The notes below the pieces were generated by a model, which was not told where the DNA came from, did not search any database, and saw nothing but the letters and a program-made list of their open reading frames with translations. From assembly GCA_034522075.1 (NCBI GenBank), contig JAXHLO010000021.1, positions 73,970-137,969 of the forward strand: a DNA stretch of 64,000 nt. Direction: 5' to 3'. Shown here piece after piece: positions 16,320 to 25,109 of this stretch; positions within the stretch are counted from its first letter, which is position 1, and the number at the start of each line of letters is the position of its first letter. This DNA is from UBA7803 sp034522075 (GTDB lineage Bacteria > Pseudomonadota > Gammaproteobacteria > Pseudomonadales > Azotimanducaceae). The position numbers were made by a program, and so were the translations under genes.

Positions 16320-16329
16320 AGTGTCTCCT

Positions 16330-19300
16330 TCATGTGGCGGTCACATCGAGTTCCATGGCAATCCACCCCGAGTCGGCCGAGGTCGTGGTGGTTTCGCCCA
16401 GGGTGATGCGCGCCGGGTCTATGTCGGCGTTCTCCGCCAGCCAGTCGGATATCCGCTGGGCACGTTCCTGGCCCAATGCCTGGACCTGCGCCTCGTCCAT
16501 CGGAGCGGCGTCGATGAGGCGCTGCTCCAGCTCCGCCACATAGGCCGTTTCGTCGAGCCGCATTTCGCCGTCCTCGCCATCTTCTTCAACTGGACGCTGA
16601 AACTGCGCGCGCACCTCCGCCAGGCTGGTTTCCGGAAAGTCCTCGGTGAATAGCGCTTCGATGGCGGCACGCCGGCGATCGCCGAGCATGGTCCCGGCGG
16701 AATCTTCGCCGTCGCTCCGTTCGGCCAGTGCCGCGTCGATGCGGGCCCGGGTGGCCAGCGTCTGCAACGCTTTTCGGTCGGTCTGCGGGGCCACCACGCC
16801 GTTTACCTGCAGCGCAAGCTGCGGGCGCATGTTCAATGCCTCACCGAGCTTGCTGAGCTTCTGGCGTTCCGGCGGCGTCAGCGCCGCGCTGCCGGGTTCG
16901 AATTTCACGCGGCCGAACTCCTCCGATTCCATGCCCACCAGGCGGGCGAGCAGGCGAAACGGTGACGACACGATGCCGGTTATGACGTTGGCCACGGCCC
17001 CGGCGATGACCCCGCCGATACGGAACTGCGGATCGTTGACGTCGCCTTCTACGGGGATGTCCACGTTGATTCTGCCGTCCGGCCCCTTCAACAGGGCGAT
17101 GGCCAGATTCAACGGCAGATCGAAAGCGTCCGGGTGCTCCACCCGCTCACCGAGCTCGAGGTCACTGATCACCACACTGTTCTGCCCGGTCATCCGGCCG
17201 TCTTTGACCTGGTAGCGCAGGTCGACTTCCATGCGTCCGTCGGCGACCCGGCGGCCGGCGAAGCGAATGGTGTAAGGCGTCAGGTCCGGCAATGCGACGT
17301 TGCGGAACAACAGTTCGACGTCGGTATTCCGGGTGATGCCCAGCGGCATCAACGCACCCTGGATGCGCGCCAGGCCGAAGTCTTCGATCTGCCCATCGAG
17401 TCTCACCTGGGAGGGCTCGGCGCTGCTCGAGTCCAGGGTGGTCATCTCCCCTTCCAGAGTGCTGATACTGGTGCGAAACGGCAGCGGCAGGGACAGGTCG
17501 GAGAAGTCCGCCGAGCCGCCGCTCACGGCAACCCGGCCTATGGTCAGCTGCACGGGCGGCGCGGCATCGCTGCTGCCGTCGTCCGGTTCGGCGCCTTCGT
17601 CCGCAGGCTCGGCGGCAGTTTCGGGCTGCCGCATGAGCTGCTGGAAGTTGGTGGTCCGGTCTTCGGCAATGAGCAGACGGGCGTAGGGTTCGCTTACCGT
17701 GACCTGTGAGATCTCCAGTGCCCCGGCGGCGTGTGAGTAGCTGAACTCATTGACGCCGAGCTGTTGCCAGCCCAGCAGGCGCTCTTCGGGCTGCGTACTG
17801 GCGATGGACAGACCGTCCACCGTCAGCTCGCCGCTGGCACCCAGGGGTTCCTCGGCGGAAACCGTGAGCCGGGTGCGGGTGCTGACGGTCCCGTCGTCGA
17901 TCTGCGCCAGGGCCAGATCATTCAGATAGGGCTGGGCAATGCCCAGTGCCAGGCCGTCCACGGTTAGCTCGGCGTCCAGGAAGGGCGCCGGCAGGGCGCC
18001 CATGGTGCCGTTCAGCGCCACCCGGCCGCCGGTATTGGAATTGAAAGACAGCGTCAGCGGGAAGCGAGTGTCCGGTGCGTTGTCCAGACCTTCCAGACGC
18101 AGATCGAAGTCGCGGATTTCGATGGGCTGGGGATCCCGCAGGGTCCGATCCTCGAAATCGAACGCGAGATCGTTCACCTCGAAGCGCTGCAGGCTCAGGG
18201 ACCAGGCAGCGGCGGCTGTAGCGTCATCTTCTGGCTCTGCCTCTGCGGTGGGCTCGTCGGCCGGCGGTGATCTGATGATCCGTTCGAGGTTGCTGATGCC
18301 GTCCGCGTCGCGCCACATGAACAGTTCCGGTGCGGTCAGGGAGATGCGCCGGGCCCCAGCTCGCTGGGCCGGATAGGCCAGGTACCCGCCTTCCAGGCGC
18401 AGTCCCGGCAGCTCGACTATGGCGCGCTCCGCCTGGGTGACCCGTACGTCCCGGACATCGACCTCGAGCTCTGTCATGTCGGCGCGGAATGTGCCCGTGT
18501 CATCCAGTGCCACCGCGTAATCGAAGCCGAGATCCACCGTGCCGCTGGGTACCTGAACGTCGACCTGGTCCTGAAAGTAGCGGTACGCCAGGGGCAGGAA
18601 CGCACCGCTGGCGGTCAGGCGGCCGGCAGACTGCAGAGGCTCGATCTGCAGGCTGCCTTGCCAGGCGACGTCCACCTCGTCGCCGATGCGTACGGCCACC
18701 CGCTGCCGGCCGCTGTCCTCGGGCAGGGTGCTGATGTCGCGGATACTGACGTCGATGGGGCCGATGGCCTGCACGAAGTCGGTGCCGGGAACGCGGTCGG
18801 TAAATGTGCCGCCGCCCCCTGTCAGGTTCAACTCGCCGACGATGACGCGCAGCAGCCCCGCTTCCGGGTCGGCTTCAGCGGGCGCTTCCGTCGTCCGGGC
18901 CGGCTCGGGCTCAGCCGGCGACAGGAGCTGACCAAGGTTGGTCTGCCCGTCGGCGAAACGCACGAACGCCAGTGAGGGATGCTCGAGGGTAATCTCGCGA
19001 AACGTCAGCGCCCACCGAAACAGGCTCGAAAGCTGAAAGTTCACATACAGCCGCTCGAAGCTGAGGATCCCGGATCCGTCGTCTTCCGTGATGGCGAATT
19101 CGCGGGCCTCGACACTCAACACGAACGGATTGACCCGCAGCGTTTCCAGCGCGACCGGGCGGTCCACCAGTTCACCGACCCGGTCGATGATCTGCTGGCG
19201 TGCCACCCAGGGCACGATAAGGAAACCGGCGAGGGTGTAGAGCAACAGAATCGACAGGGCCCAGAAGCGCTTGCGGCGCGGATTGACCCAGTCCCGCGGC

Positions 19301-19365
19301 GTTCCCCACAGGCGCTGGCGCACCGCGGCGCTGGCTCGCTGCAGGCGGCTGGCGTTGTCGCTCAA
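16330..19365 (-). CDS. DUF748/AsmA-like large envelope protein
   Basis: About 1011 residues. One N-terminal TM helix (FWALSILLLYTLAGFLIVPWV) anchors a very large periplasmic part made of repeated beta-rich AsmA-like segments, with acidic linkers (AEPEDDATAAAA, ADEGAEPDDGSSDAA). Near the C-terminus, FGRVKFEPGSAALTPPERQKLSKLGEALNMRPQLALQVNG is OmpA-like and typical of DUF748 proteins. Related AsmA/TamB proteins form grooves that move phospholipids across the periplasm; that function is inferred here. An ATG at 19461 would overlap RidA by almost 100 bases. I prefer the TTG at 19365, one base after the RidA stop and with GGGAG about 10 bases upstream; a downstream GTG is also possible. Confidence 0.85.
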   Translation of the reverse strand: MSDNASRLQRASAAVRQRLWGTPRDWVNPRRKRFWALSILLLYTLAGFLIVPWVARQQIIDRVGELVDRPVALETLRVNPFVLSVEAREFAITEDDGSGILSFERLYVNFQLSSLFRWALTFREITLEHPSLAFVRFADGQTNLGQLLSPAEPEPARTTEAPAEADPEAGLLRVIVGELNLTGGGGTFTDRVPGTDFVQAIGPIDVSIRDISTLPEDSGRQRVAVRIGDEVDVAWQGSLQIEPLQSAGRLTASGAFLPLAYRYFQDQVDVQVPSGTVDLGFDYAVALDDTGTFRADMTELEVDVRDVRVTQAERAIVELPGLRLEGGYLAYPAQRAGARRISLTAPELFMWRDADGISNLERIIRSPPADEPTAEAEPEDDATAAAAWSLSLQRFEVNDLAFDFEDRTLRDPQPIEIRDFDLRLEGLDNAPDTRFPLTLSFNSNTGGRVALNGTMGALPAPFLDAELTVDGLALGIAQPYLNDLALAQIDDGTVSTRTRLTVSAEEPLGASGELTVDGLSIASTQPEERLLGWQQLGVNEFSYSHAAGALEISQVTVSEPYARLLIAEDRTTNFQQLMRQPETAAEPADEGAEPDDGSSDAAPPVQLTIGRVAVSGGSADFSDLSLPLPFRTSISTLEGEMTTLDSSSAEPSQVRLDGQIEDFGLARIQGALMPLGITRNTDVELLFRNVALPDLTPYTIRFAGRRVADGRMEVDLRYQVKDGRMTGQNSVVISDLELGERVEHPDAFDLPLNLAIALLKGPDGRINVDIPVEGDVNDPQFRIGGVIAGAVANVITGIVSSPFRLLARLVGMESEEFGRVKFEPGSAALTPPERQKLSKLGEALNMRPQLALQVNGVVAPQTDRKALQTLATRARIDAALAERSDGEDSAGTMLGDRRRAAIEALFTEDFPETSLAEVRAQFQRPVEEDGEDGEMRLDETAYVAELEQRLIDAAPMDEAQVQALGQERAQRISDWLAENADIDPARITLGETTTTSADSGWIAMELDVTAT

Positions 19366-19366
19366 C

Positions 19367-19864
19367 TCAGCGTGCTCCCTGGCCGAGGATGATGACTTCC
19401 GCTTCGATTTCCACCGGAACGCCCATGGGCAGTTCTGCCATGCCCACAGCGGACCGCGCATGGGCGCCGCGCTCCGGCCCGAAGACGTCGAGAATTACCT
19501 GGGAAGCTCCGTTGATGACGCCGGGCAGGGCGGTGAACCCCGGCGCCGCATTGACCATGCCGAATAGCTTGAGCCACGCGCTGATGCGGTCAAGGTCGCC
19601 CAGTTCCTGTTTCAGGCTCGCCAGCATGCCGAGCGCTGCGAGCCGGGCGGCAGTCTGGCCCTGCTCTGCCGTGAGATCGGCGCCGACCTTGCCCAGGGGC
19701 GCGGCGATGGAGCCGTCCGCCGCCAGGGGCAGATGGCCGGAAACCAGGGCCCGGTCGCCGGCGATACGGACCAGCTTGAACGGCAGGCTGCCCAGGTTCA
19801 TGGGTTGCGGCAACTCGATGCCGAGGGCTTCGAGACGCTGTTCCGGCGTCCTGGAGTCGGTCAC
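19367..19864 (-). CDS. RidA/YjgF-family protein lacking the catalytic Arg
   Basis: A 165-residue member of the YjgF/YER057c/UK114 superfamily, starting at a GTG. The core VNAAPGFTALPGVINGASQVILDVFG and the C-terminal strand RSAVGMAELPMGVPVEIEAEVII are characteristic. In archetypal RidA enamine deaminases the C-terminal motif is VARLPKD with a catalytic Arg (Arg105 in the family numbering); here the corresponding motif is MAELPMG, with Glu in place of Arg. The protein therefore probably belongs to a non-archetypal Rid subgroup and may not deaminate 2-aminoacrylate. It heads the RidA-DUF748-GNAT-MBL gene series. Confidence 0.88.
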   Translation of the reverse strand: MTDSRTPEQRLEALGIELPQPMNLGSLPFKLVRIAGDRALVSGHLPLAADGSIAAPLGKVGADLTAEQGQTAARLAALGMLASLKQELGDLDRISAWLKLFGMVNAAPGFTALPGVINGASQVILDVFGPERGAHARSAVGMAELPMGVPVEIEAEVIILGQGAR

Positions 19865-20002
19865 GGGATGAACTCCGCTGGCTGATGCCGGCTACTGTAG
19901 CGCATTGCGGCGGCAGGTTGGGCCTGCGGCGAGGTGAGCAGCCGATCACAGCGCGCCTCTGGTCAGCTCCTATACTGCGGATGAACCACCAGAGAGAAGA
20001 TC

Positions 20003-20758
20003 ATGACAACGCGCTTTCTCAAAATTGCCGGTATTTCCGGCAGTCTGCTCATGGCCGCCGGCGTGCAGGCGGAGACTCTGTTCGGTGTCTATGCCGGGGC
20101 CGGGACCTGGCAGCAGGAGTTCTCCGGCGACGTGGCCTCCGGTGGCGAGGAGGTGGACCTGGAGCGCGACCTGGATTTCGATCGGGAACGCAACAACGTG
20201 TTGTACGCGGGGCTCGAGCATGGGGTTCCGGTGCTGCCCAATGTGCGGGTCAATCATGCCAGGGTCGCCGGTGAAGGACGCAGCGTGCTGACCCGCACGG
20301 TGGAGTTCCGGGGCGAGACGTTCAGCATCAGTGAAGACGTGGCCTCTGAAGTCGAGCTGACCCAGTCCGACGCGGTGCTCTATTACGAGTTGCTGGACAA
20401 CGTCGTGTCGCTGGATCTGGGCATTGCGGCCCGTTGGATCGACGGTGAGATCGAGGTCGCCTCGGAGAGTGCCGTGGCACGGGCGGAGTTCGAAGGTGTG
20501 CTGCCGCTGCTGTACGCCCGGGGCCGCGTCGACCTGCCGCTCACCGGCCTGTGGGCCGGCGCTGAAGCCCAGGGGCTTGCCTACGACGGCCACAGCCTGA
20601 TCGACGCCAGTGCCCAGATCGGCTGGACGTCGCCGGTGGGACTCGGTGCAGAACTGGGCTGGCGGACACTGCGCCTCGATCTGGACGACATCGACGACAT
20701 CGACCATGCCGAGATCGACATCAGCGGCCCTTACGCGGCGGTAAACTTCTACTTCTGA
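20003..20758 (+). CDS. TIGR04219-type outer-membrane beta-barrel protein
   Basis: A 251-residue exported protein with a signal peptide (FLKIAGISGSLLMAAGVQA, cleaved before ETLFGVYAG). The mature chain is a series of amphipathic strands and ends in AVNFYF, with the terminal aromatic residue that BAM recognises in outer-membrane proteins. The LFGVYAGAGTWQ start and overall size match the family named TIGR04219, whose function is unknown. AGAGAGAAG lies just before the ATG, and a TATACT -10-like element at 19971-19976 would give a short leader. It precedes glcD by 35 bases, but glcD seems to have its own promoter. Confidence 0.8.
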   Translation: MTTRFLKIAGISGSLLMAAGVQAETLFGVYAGAGTWQQEFSGDVASGGEEVDLERDLDFDRERNNVLYAGLEHGVPVLPNVRVNHARVAGEGRSVLTRTVEFRGETFSISEDVASEVELTQSDAVLYYELLDNVVSLDLGIAARWIDGEIEVASESAVARAEFEGVLPLLYARGRVDLPLTGLWAGAEAQGLAYDGHSLIDASAQIGWTSPVGLGAELGWRTLRLDLDDIDDIDHAEIDISGPYAAVNFYF

Positions 20759-20779
20759 CACGATGGCGTCCGGCTCCCC

Positions 20780-20785
20780 TATAAT
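20780..20785 (+). promoter_or_regulatory. -10 element for glcD; possible leaderless transcript
   Basis: Perfect TATAAT 8 bases before the glcD ATG (20794), with CTGACA at 20755-20760 as a possible -35 at a long 19-base spacing. Transcription would start at about 20792, leaving almost no 5' leader. No Shine-Dalgarno sequence precedes the ATG, in agreement with leaderless translation. Confidence 0.5.
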
Positions 20786-20793
20786 CGGGCGCC

Positions 20794-22272
20794 ATGACAG
20801 ATTCCCCAGCAGCGGCGCGCCGGGCGCGCCGCGTCGAAGCCCTGCTGCGGGCCGAGTTGCCCGCGGCATCGCTCATCACCGACCCCCTGGCCAGGAAAAC
20901 GTTCGAAAGCGACGGGCTCACCGCGCTGCGCGAGGTGCCGTGGCTGGTGGCGCTGCCGGAAACCGAGGCCCAGGTGCTGGCGGTGCTGCGCATCTGCCGG
21001 GAATTCCGCGTCCCCGTGGTACCCCGCGGCGCCGGTACCGGATTGTCGGGTGGTGCCCGGCCTCTGGCCCGGGGCCTGGTGCTGGGCCTGTCGAAGATGG
21101 CGAGCATCATCGACATCGACCTGGACAACGCCGTCGCCCGGGTTCAGCCGGGGGTGCGCAACCTGGCCATCAGCGAGGCGGTGGAAGAACACGGTCTCTA
21201 TTACGCACCTGACCCCTCCTCACAGATTGCCTGCAGCATCGGCGGCAATGTCGCGGAGAACTCCGGCGGCGTGCACTGCCTGAAATACGGGCTGACCGTG
21301 CACAATGTGGTAGGCGTGCGCCTGGCCACCATTGACGGCGAGATCCTGGAACTGGGCGGCAAGGGCCTCGATGGGCCGGGATACGATCTGCTGGCGCTGG
21401 TCATGGGCTCCGAAGGCATGCTCGGCGTGGTTACCGAGGTCACCGTGCGGCTGCTGCCCACGCCGCCGGCCAAGCGGGTCGTCCTGGCGGCCTTTGCCGA
21501 AGTGAGCGCCGCGGCCGATGCGGTGGGCGCAATCATCGCCGACGGCTTGATTCCCGCGGGCCTGGAGATGATGGACGCGCCGGCGATCCGTGCCGCCGAG
21601 GACTTCGTTCACGCCGGCTACCCCACGGATGCCGAGGCGATCCTGCTCTGCGAGCTGGACGGTGTGGCAGCCGAGGTGGAAGCGGACCTGGCGCGGGTCA
21701 GCCGGGTGCTGGAACTCTTCGGGGCTTTCTCGCTCACGGTGGCGCAGACGCCGGAGGAGCAGGCACGGCTGTGGCTGGGGCGCAAATCGGCCTTTCCCGC
21801 CGTAGGCCGGATCTCGCCGGACTACTACTGCATGGACGGCACCATCCCCCGGGCCCACCTGGCGGATGTACTGAAGCGTATCGGCGACCTGTCGGCGTCC
21901 CACGGCCTGGCCGTGGCCAACGTCTTCCATGCCGGTGACGGCAATCTGCATCCGCTGATTCTCTACGACGCCAACGTTCCCGGCCAACTGGCGCAGGCGG
22001 AGGCGCTGGGCGAGCGAATTCTCGAGCTGTGCGTTGCGGTGGGCGGCACGGTTACCGGCGAACACGGGGTGGGGGCGGAAAAGCTCGATCCCATGTGCGG
22101 CCAGTTCGACGCCCCAGCGCTCGAGCAGATGCACGCGCTGCAGGCAGCCTTCGATCCGCACGGTCTGATGAACCCCGGGAAGGCGGTGCCTACTCTGACC
22201 CGCTGCGCCGAAATCGGCGGCATGCACGTGCACGGCGGGCGGCTGCCGTTTCCACATTTGCCGCGGTTTTAG
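20794..22272 (+). CDS. glcD: Glycolate oxidase, FAD-binding subunit GlcD
   Basis: The flavin subunit of the membrane-associated glycolate dehydrogenase GlcDEF, which oxidises glycolate to glyoxylate and feeds electrons to the quinone pool. The 492-residue product has the FAD_binding_4 domain (PVVPRGAGTGLSGGARPLARGLVL, DPSSQIACSIGGNVAENSGGVHCLKYGLT) and the FAD-oxidase C-terminal domain with NVFHAGDGNLHPLI and GEHGVGAEK, which hold flavin- and substrate-binding residues. The order glcD-glcE-glcF is the standard one; glcE begins 2 bases after this stop. Substrates such as D-lactate are possible for single FAD oxidases, but the complete trio supports glycolate. Confidence 0.95.
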   Translation: MTDSPAAARRARRVEALLRAELPAASLITDPLARKTFESDGLTALREVPWLVALPETEAQVLAVLRICREFRVPVVPRGAGTGLSGGARPLARGLVLGLSKMASIIDIDLDNAVARVQPGVRNLAISEAVEEHGLYYAPDPSSQIACSIGGNVAENSGGVHCLKYGLTVHNVVGVRLATIDGEILELGGKGLDGPGYDLLALVMGSEGMLGVVTEVTVRLLPTPPAKRVVLAAFAEVSAAADAVGAIIADGLIPAGLEMMDAPAIRAAEDFVHAGYPTDAEAILLCELDGVAAEVEADLARVSRVLELFGAFSLTVAQTPEEQARLWLGRKSAFPAVGRISPDYYCMDGTIPRAHLADVLKRIGDLSASHGLAVANVFHAGDGNLHPLILYDANVPGQLAQAEALGERILELCVAVGGTVTGEHGVGAEKLDPMCGQFDAPALEQMHALQAAFDPHGLMNPGKAVPTLTRCAEIGGMHVHGGRLPFPHLPRF

Positions 22273-22274
22273 TT

Positions 22275-23360
22275 GTGGCTACGGGCAAAGATCTCACCGG
22301 GGCTCTGTGCGAAGCGGTTGAACGATGCGCCGCTACGGGCGGCTCGCTGACCATCGTCGGTGCCGGCAGCAAGAGCTTTCTCACCCGGGGCGTCGAGGCG
22401 CTGCCGGCGGATGCCGGGGGGCAGCTGCTGTCCGTGGCCGAGCACCACGGCATAGTCGACTACCGCCCCGAGGAACTGGTGCTCACTGCCCGTGCCGGTA
22501 CGCCGCTGCGCGAGGTGGAACGGGTGCTGGCCCAGGCCGGCCAGCATCTGCCGTTCGAACCCCCGCAGTTTCATGGCGGCGGTACATTGGGCGGCGCCGT
22601 GGCTGCGGGGCTGTCCGGTCCCGGCCGCCCCTGGCGGGGGGCGCTGCGTGATGCGCTGCTGGGAGTTGAGCTGCTCAACGGGCGCGGCGAGGTGCTGCGT
22701 TTCGGCGGTCAGGTCATGAAGAACGTGGCTGGTTACGACGTATCGCGCCTGCAGGCCGGCGCATTCGGTACCCTCGGCCTGCTGCTGGCGGTGAGCGTCA
22801 AGGTGCTGCCCCGGCCCAGCGTCGAGCGGACCCGGGTATTCGAGTTGCCGCCCGCCGAGGCCTTGGTGTGCTGTCGCGCCTGGGCCCGGCGACCCTACCC
22901 TATCACGGCCACCTGCTATCACCGGGGGCAATTGCGCGTCCGGCTGTCCGGGGCCGAAGCCGCCGTGACTCAGGCGGCGGCCCAGCTCGGCGGCGATGAC
23001 GATACCAGTTCCGGGTTCTGGCCGGCCTTGCGCGATCAGCGTCTGGAGTTCTTCGCCGAACCCGGTCTGTGGCGGACTTCCGTACCGCCGGCAGCGGCAC
23101 TTCCCGCCGAGGACTGTCTGGTGACCTGGGGCGGTGCCGAGCGCTGGTGGCGGCCGGGCGATAGGCAAGCGGCGCGGCGCCAGGCCGCGGCCCAGGGAGG
23201 CTATGCGCGTCCCTACGACGGCAGCTTCGGCGTTCGTACCGGCGCGCACCTGAGTGGGGCGGAGTCCCGGTTGTCGGAGCGCTTGCGCCAGGCCTTCGAT
23301 CCGCACAGGGTGTTCAACCGCAATCTCACCAGCACAGCCGAGGCCGACCTTGCAGACTGA
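22275..23360 (+). CDS. glcE: Glycolate oxidase subunit GlcE
   Basis: Second FAD-binding subunit of the glycolate dehydrogenase, 361 residues. It carries the FAD_binding_4 motifs YRPEELVLTARAGTPLREVE, PPQFHGGGTLGGAVAAGLSGPGRP and VMKNVAGYDVSRLQAGAFGTLGLL, and ends with the QAFDPHRVFNRN motif shared with GlcD. The GTG at 22275 (VATGKDLTGALCEAV), 2 bases after glcD, is the sensible start; an upstream ATG in this frame lies inside glcD. The 3' end overlaps the glcF start by 11 bases, so translation is probably coupled. Confidence 0.92.
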   Translation: MATGKDLTGALCEAVERCAATGGSLTIVGAGSKSFLTRGVEALPADAGGQLLSVAEHHGIVDYRPEELVLTARAGTPLREVERVLAQAGQHLPFEPPQFHGGGTLGGAVAAGLSGPGRPWRGALRDALLGVELLNGRGEVLRFGGQVMKNVAGYDVSRLQAGAFGTLGLLLAVSVKVLPRPSVERTRVFELPPAEALVCCRAWARRPYPITATCYHRGQLRVRLSGAEAAVTQAAAQLGGDDDTSSGFWPALRDQRLEFFAEPGLWRTSVPPAAALPAEDCLVTWGGAERWWRPGDRQAARRQAAAQGGYARPYDGSFGVRTGAHLSGAESRLSERLRQAFDPHRVFNRNLTSTAEADLAD

Positions 23361-24558
23361 ACTGCCGCGCGAATATCTGGCGACTGACACCGGCAGCCGG
23401 GCCGACGGCATACTGCGCAGTTGCGTGCACTGCGGCTTCTGCAATGCCACGTGTCCCACCTATCAACTGCTGGGCGATGAACTCGACGGTCCGCGCGGCC
23501 GTATCTATCTGATCAAAGAGATGCTGGAGTCACAGCGCGCCAACGACGTCGCAGCGCGCCACCTGGATCGCTGCCTCACCTGCCGCGCCTGTGAAACCAC
23601 CTGCCCCAGCGGCGTGCAGTACGGCGAGCTGCTGGAGATCGGCCGCGACTTCCTGGAACGCGAACGGCCGCGGCGCGGCTCGGAGCGCTGGTTGCGCGGC
23701 TGGCTGTTGCGGGTCGTACCCGATCGGCGGCGTTTCCGGCGCTGGGCGCGGCTGGGCCGGGCATTCCGCTGGCTGCTGCCGCGCCGGCTTGCCGCTCAGG
23801 TGCCGCCAGCGCCCGCCGAGCCGGCCGCTGTGCCTGTGCCGGCCGCTGCCGCGACACGCCGGGTGCTGCTGCTGCAGGGTTGCGTTCAGCAGGCGGCCAC
23901 GCCGGAAGTCAATGCCCGGCTGGCGGAGTTGCTGGCCGGCCGCGGCATCGAGACCGTGACGGTGGCGGAGGAAGGCTGCTGCGGCGCACTGGCCCTGCAC
24001 CTCGGCGAAACCGACCGGGCGCGGACCACTATGGCCGGTACCCTGGATGCTCTGGCGGAGCGGCTCGATGAGGTGGAGGCGGTGATTTCCACGGCCAGCG
24101 GTTGCGGCGTGACGGTCAAGGATTATGGCCGCCTGCTGGCCGACGACCCGCGCCGCGCCGCAACGGCGCGCCGCCTGGCCGAGCTGACCGTGGATGCGGC
24201 GGAATATCTGGGCGGGCAAGCCATCGACTGGCAGCGCCGCGGCGACTACCGGCGTGTGGCCTGGCATTCGCCCTGCACCCTGCAGCACGGCCAGCAGGTC
24301 ACCGGGGTGGTGGAGACTCTACTCGGCGAAGCCGGTTATGAGCTGGTCAAGGTGTCCGAGGCACATCTGTGCTGTGGCTCCGCGGGCAGCTATTCCATAC
24401 TGCAGCCGGAACTGTCCGGCCAACTCAAGCGGCGCAAGCTGACCGCGCTGGAGCAGCACGACCCGGACGTCATCGCCACGGCGAACGTCGGCTGTCAGCT
24501 TCATCTGGCAGGTGCTGCCGGGAAACCGGTAGTGCACTGGCTGGAACTGCTGAAGTAG
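23350..24558 (+). CDS. glcF: Glycolate oxidase iron-sulfur subunit GlcF
   Basis: Iron-sulfur subunit of GlcDEF, 402 residues. Two 4Fe-4S ferredoxin-type motifs are present (CVHCGFCNATCPT and CLTCRACETTCPS), followed by two CCG domains (GCCGALALHLG and HLCCGSAGSYSI) that bind further redox centres. I start it at the TTG at 23350 because the resulting N-terminus (TTG)QTELPREYL aligns with the MQTQLTEEM start of E. coli GlcF, and because it overlaps the glcE stop. The upstream ATG in frame at 23254 is inside glcE and not credible. Last gene of the glc operon. Confidence 0.93.
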   Translation: MQTELPREYLATDTGSRADGILRSCVHCGFCNATCPTYQLLGDELDGPRGRIYLIKEMLESQRANDVAARHLDRCLTCRACETTCPSGVQYGELLEIGRDFLERERPRRGSERWLRGWLLRVVPDRRRFRRWARLGRAFRWLLPRRLAAQVPPAPAEPAAVPVPAAAATRRVLLLQGCVQQAATPEVNARLAELLAGRGIETVTVAEEGCCGALALHLGETDRARTTMAGTLDALAERLDEVEAVISTASGCGVTVKDYGRLLADDPRRAATARRLAELTVDAAEYLGGQAIDWQRRGDYRRVAWHSPCTLQHGQQVTGVVETLLGEAGYELVKVSEAHLCCGSAGSYSILQPELSGQLKRRKLTALEQHDPDVIATANVGCQLHLAGAAGKPVVHWLELLK

Positions 24559-24575
24559 TTGTGCGCCGGGCAGTG

Positions 24576-25109
24576 TCAGCCCCGGTAAGTGCGCCAGCGG
24601 GCGCGAATTCGCGCGGCCGCATCCCGATCTCCCTGAGCTTCGAGAGCATCGGCGACCACGAGCCAGCCGGCGCGCTGTTCGTCGCTGGCGTTTCCCGCCA
24701 GCGCGATGGCTTTCTGGGCGAGCTGCTCGGCGCGCTCCGGCCGCTCGGCGGCGAGTTGCAGGCGGGCCAGCCGCAGCCACAGCTCGGCATCTCTGGAGTT
24801 CAAGCGAATGGCGCGCTCCACGTAGGCGATGGCGCCGGCCAGATCGCCGCTCTCTGCAGAGCGCTCGCTCTGGCGCAGCAGTGCCAGGGTGGGGGCGCTG
24901 GCATCGGATCGGGCGGGCGCGCTCGCTGCGGGCTGCCGCTCGCTTCGGGTTCCGTCGTCCGTATCGGCAGCACCGGGTTCTCCGGCGTCCACCACCGGCG
25001 GGCTGTCGGGGCCGTCGGAACGCGGTTGTACGCCGGCACAACCCGCGGCCAGGGTCATGGTCAGGAAGAGCAGGGCGGCTCCTGCGCTGTTCAGTCGTTG
25101 CCGATCCAA
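24576..25109 (-). CDS. TPR-repeat lipoprotein downstream of PBP1B
   Basis: A 177-residue predicted lipoprotein. The hydrophobic stretch GAALLFLTMTLAAGCAG provides a lipobox with Cys at about residue 25; then comes a Pro/Ser/Asp-rich linker to about residue 75, and about two TPR-like helix pairs (SERSAESGDLAGAIAYVERAIRLNSRDAELWLRLARLQLA). TPR proteins act as protein-binding scaffolds. It starts at a TTG within the last codons of mrcB (19-base overlap), so it is almost certainly co-transcribed with and possibly regulates or positions PBP1B; that role is inferred. A downstream start would destroy the signal peptide. Confidence 0.78.
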   Translation of the reverse strand: MDRQRLNSAGAALLFLTMTLAAGCAGVQPRSDGPDSPPVVDAGEPGAADTDDGTRSERQPAASAPARSDASAPTLALLRQSERSAESGDLAGAIAYVERAIRLNSRDAELWLRLARLQLAAERPERAEQLAQKAIALAGNASDEQRAGWLVVADALEAQGDRDAAARIRARWRTYRG

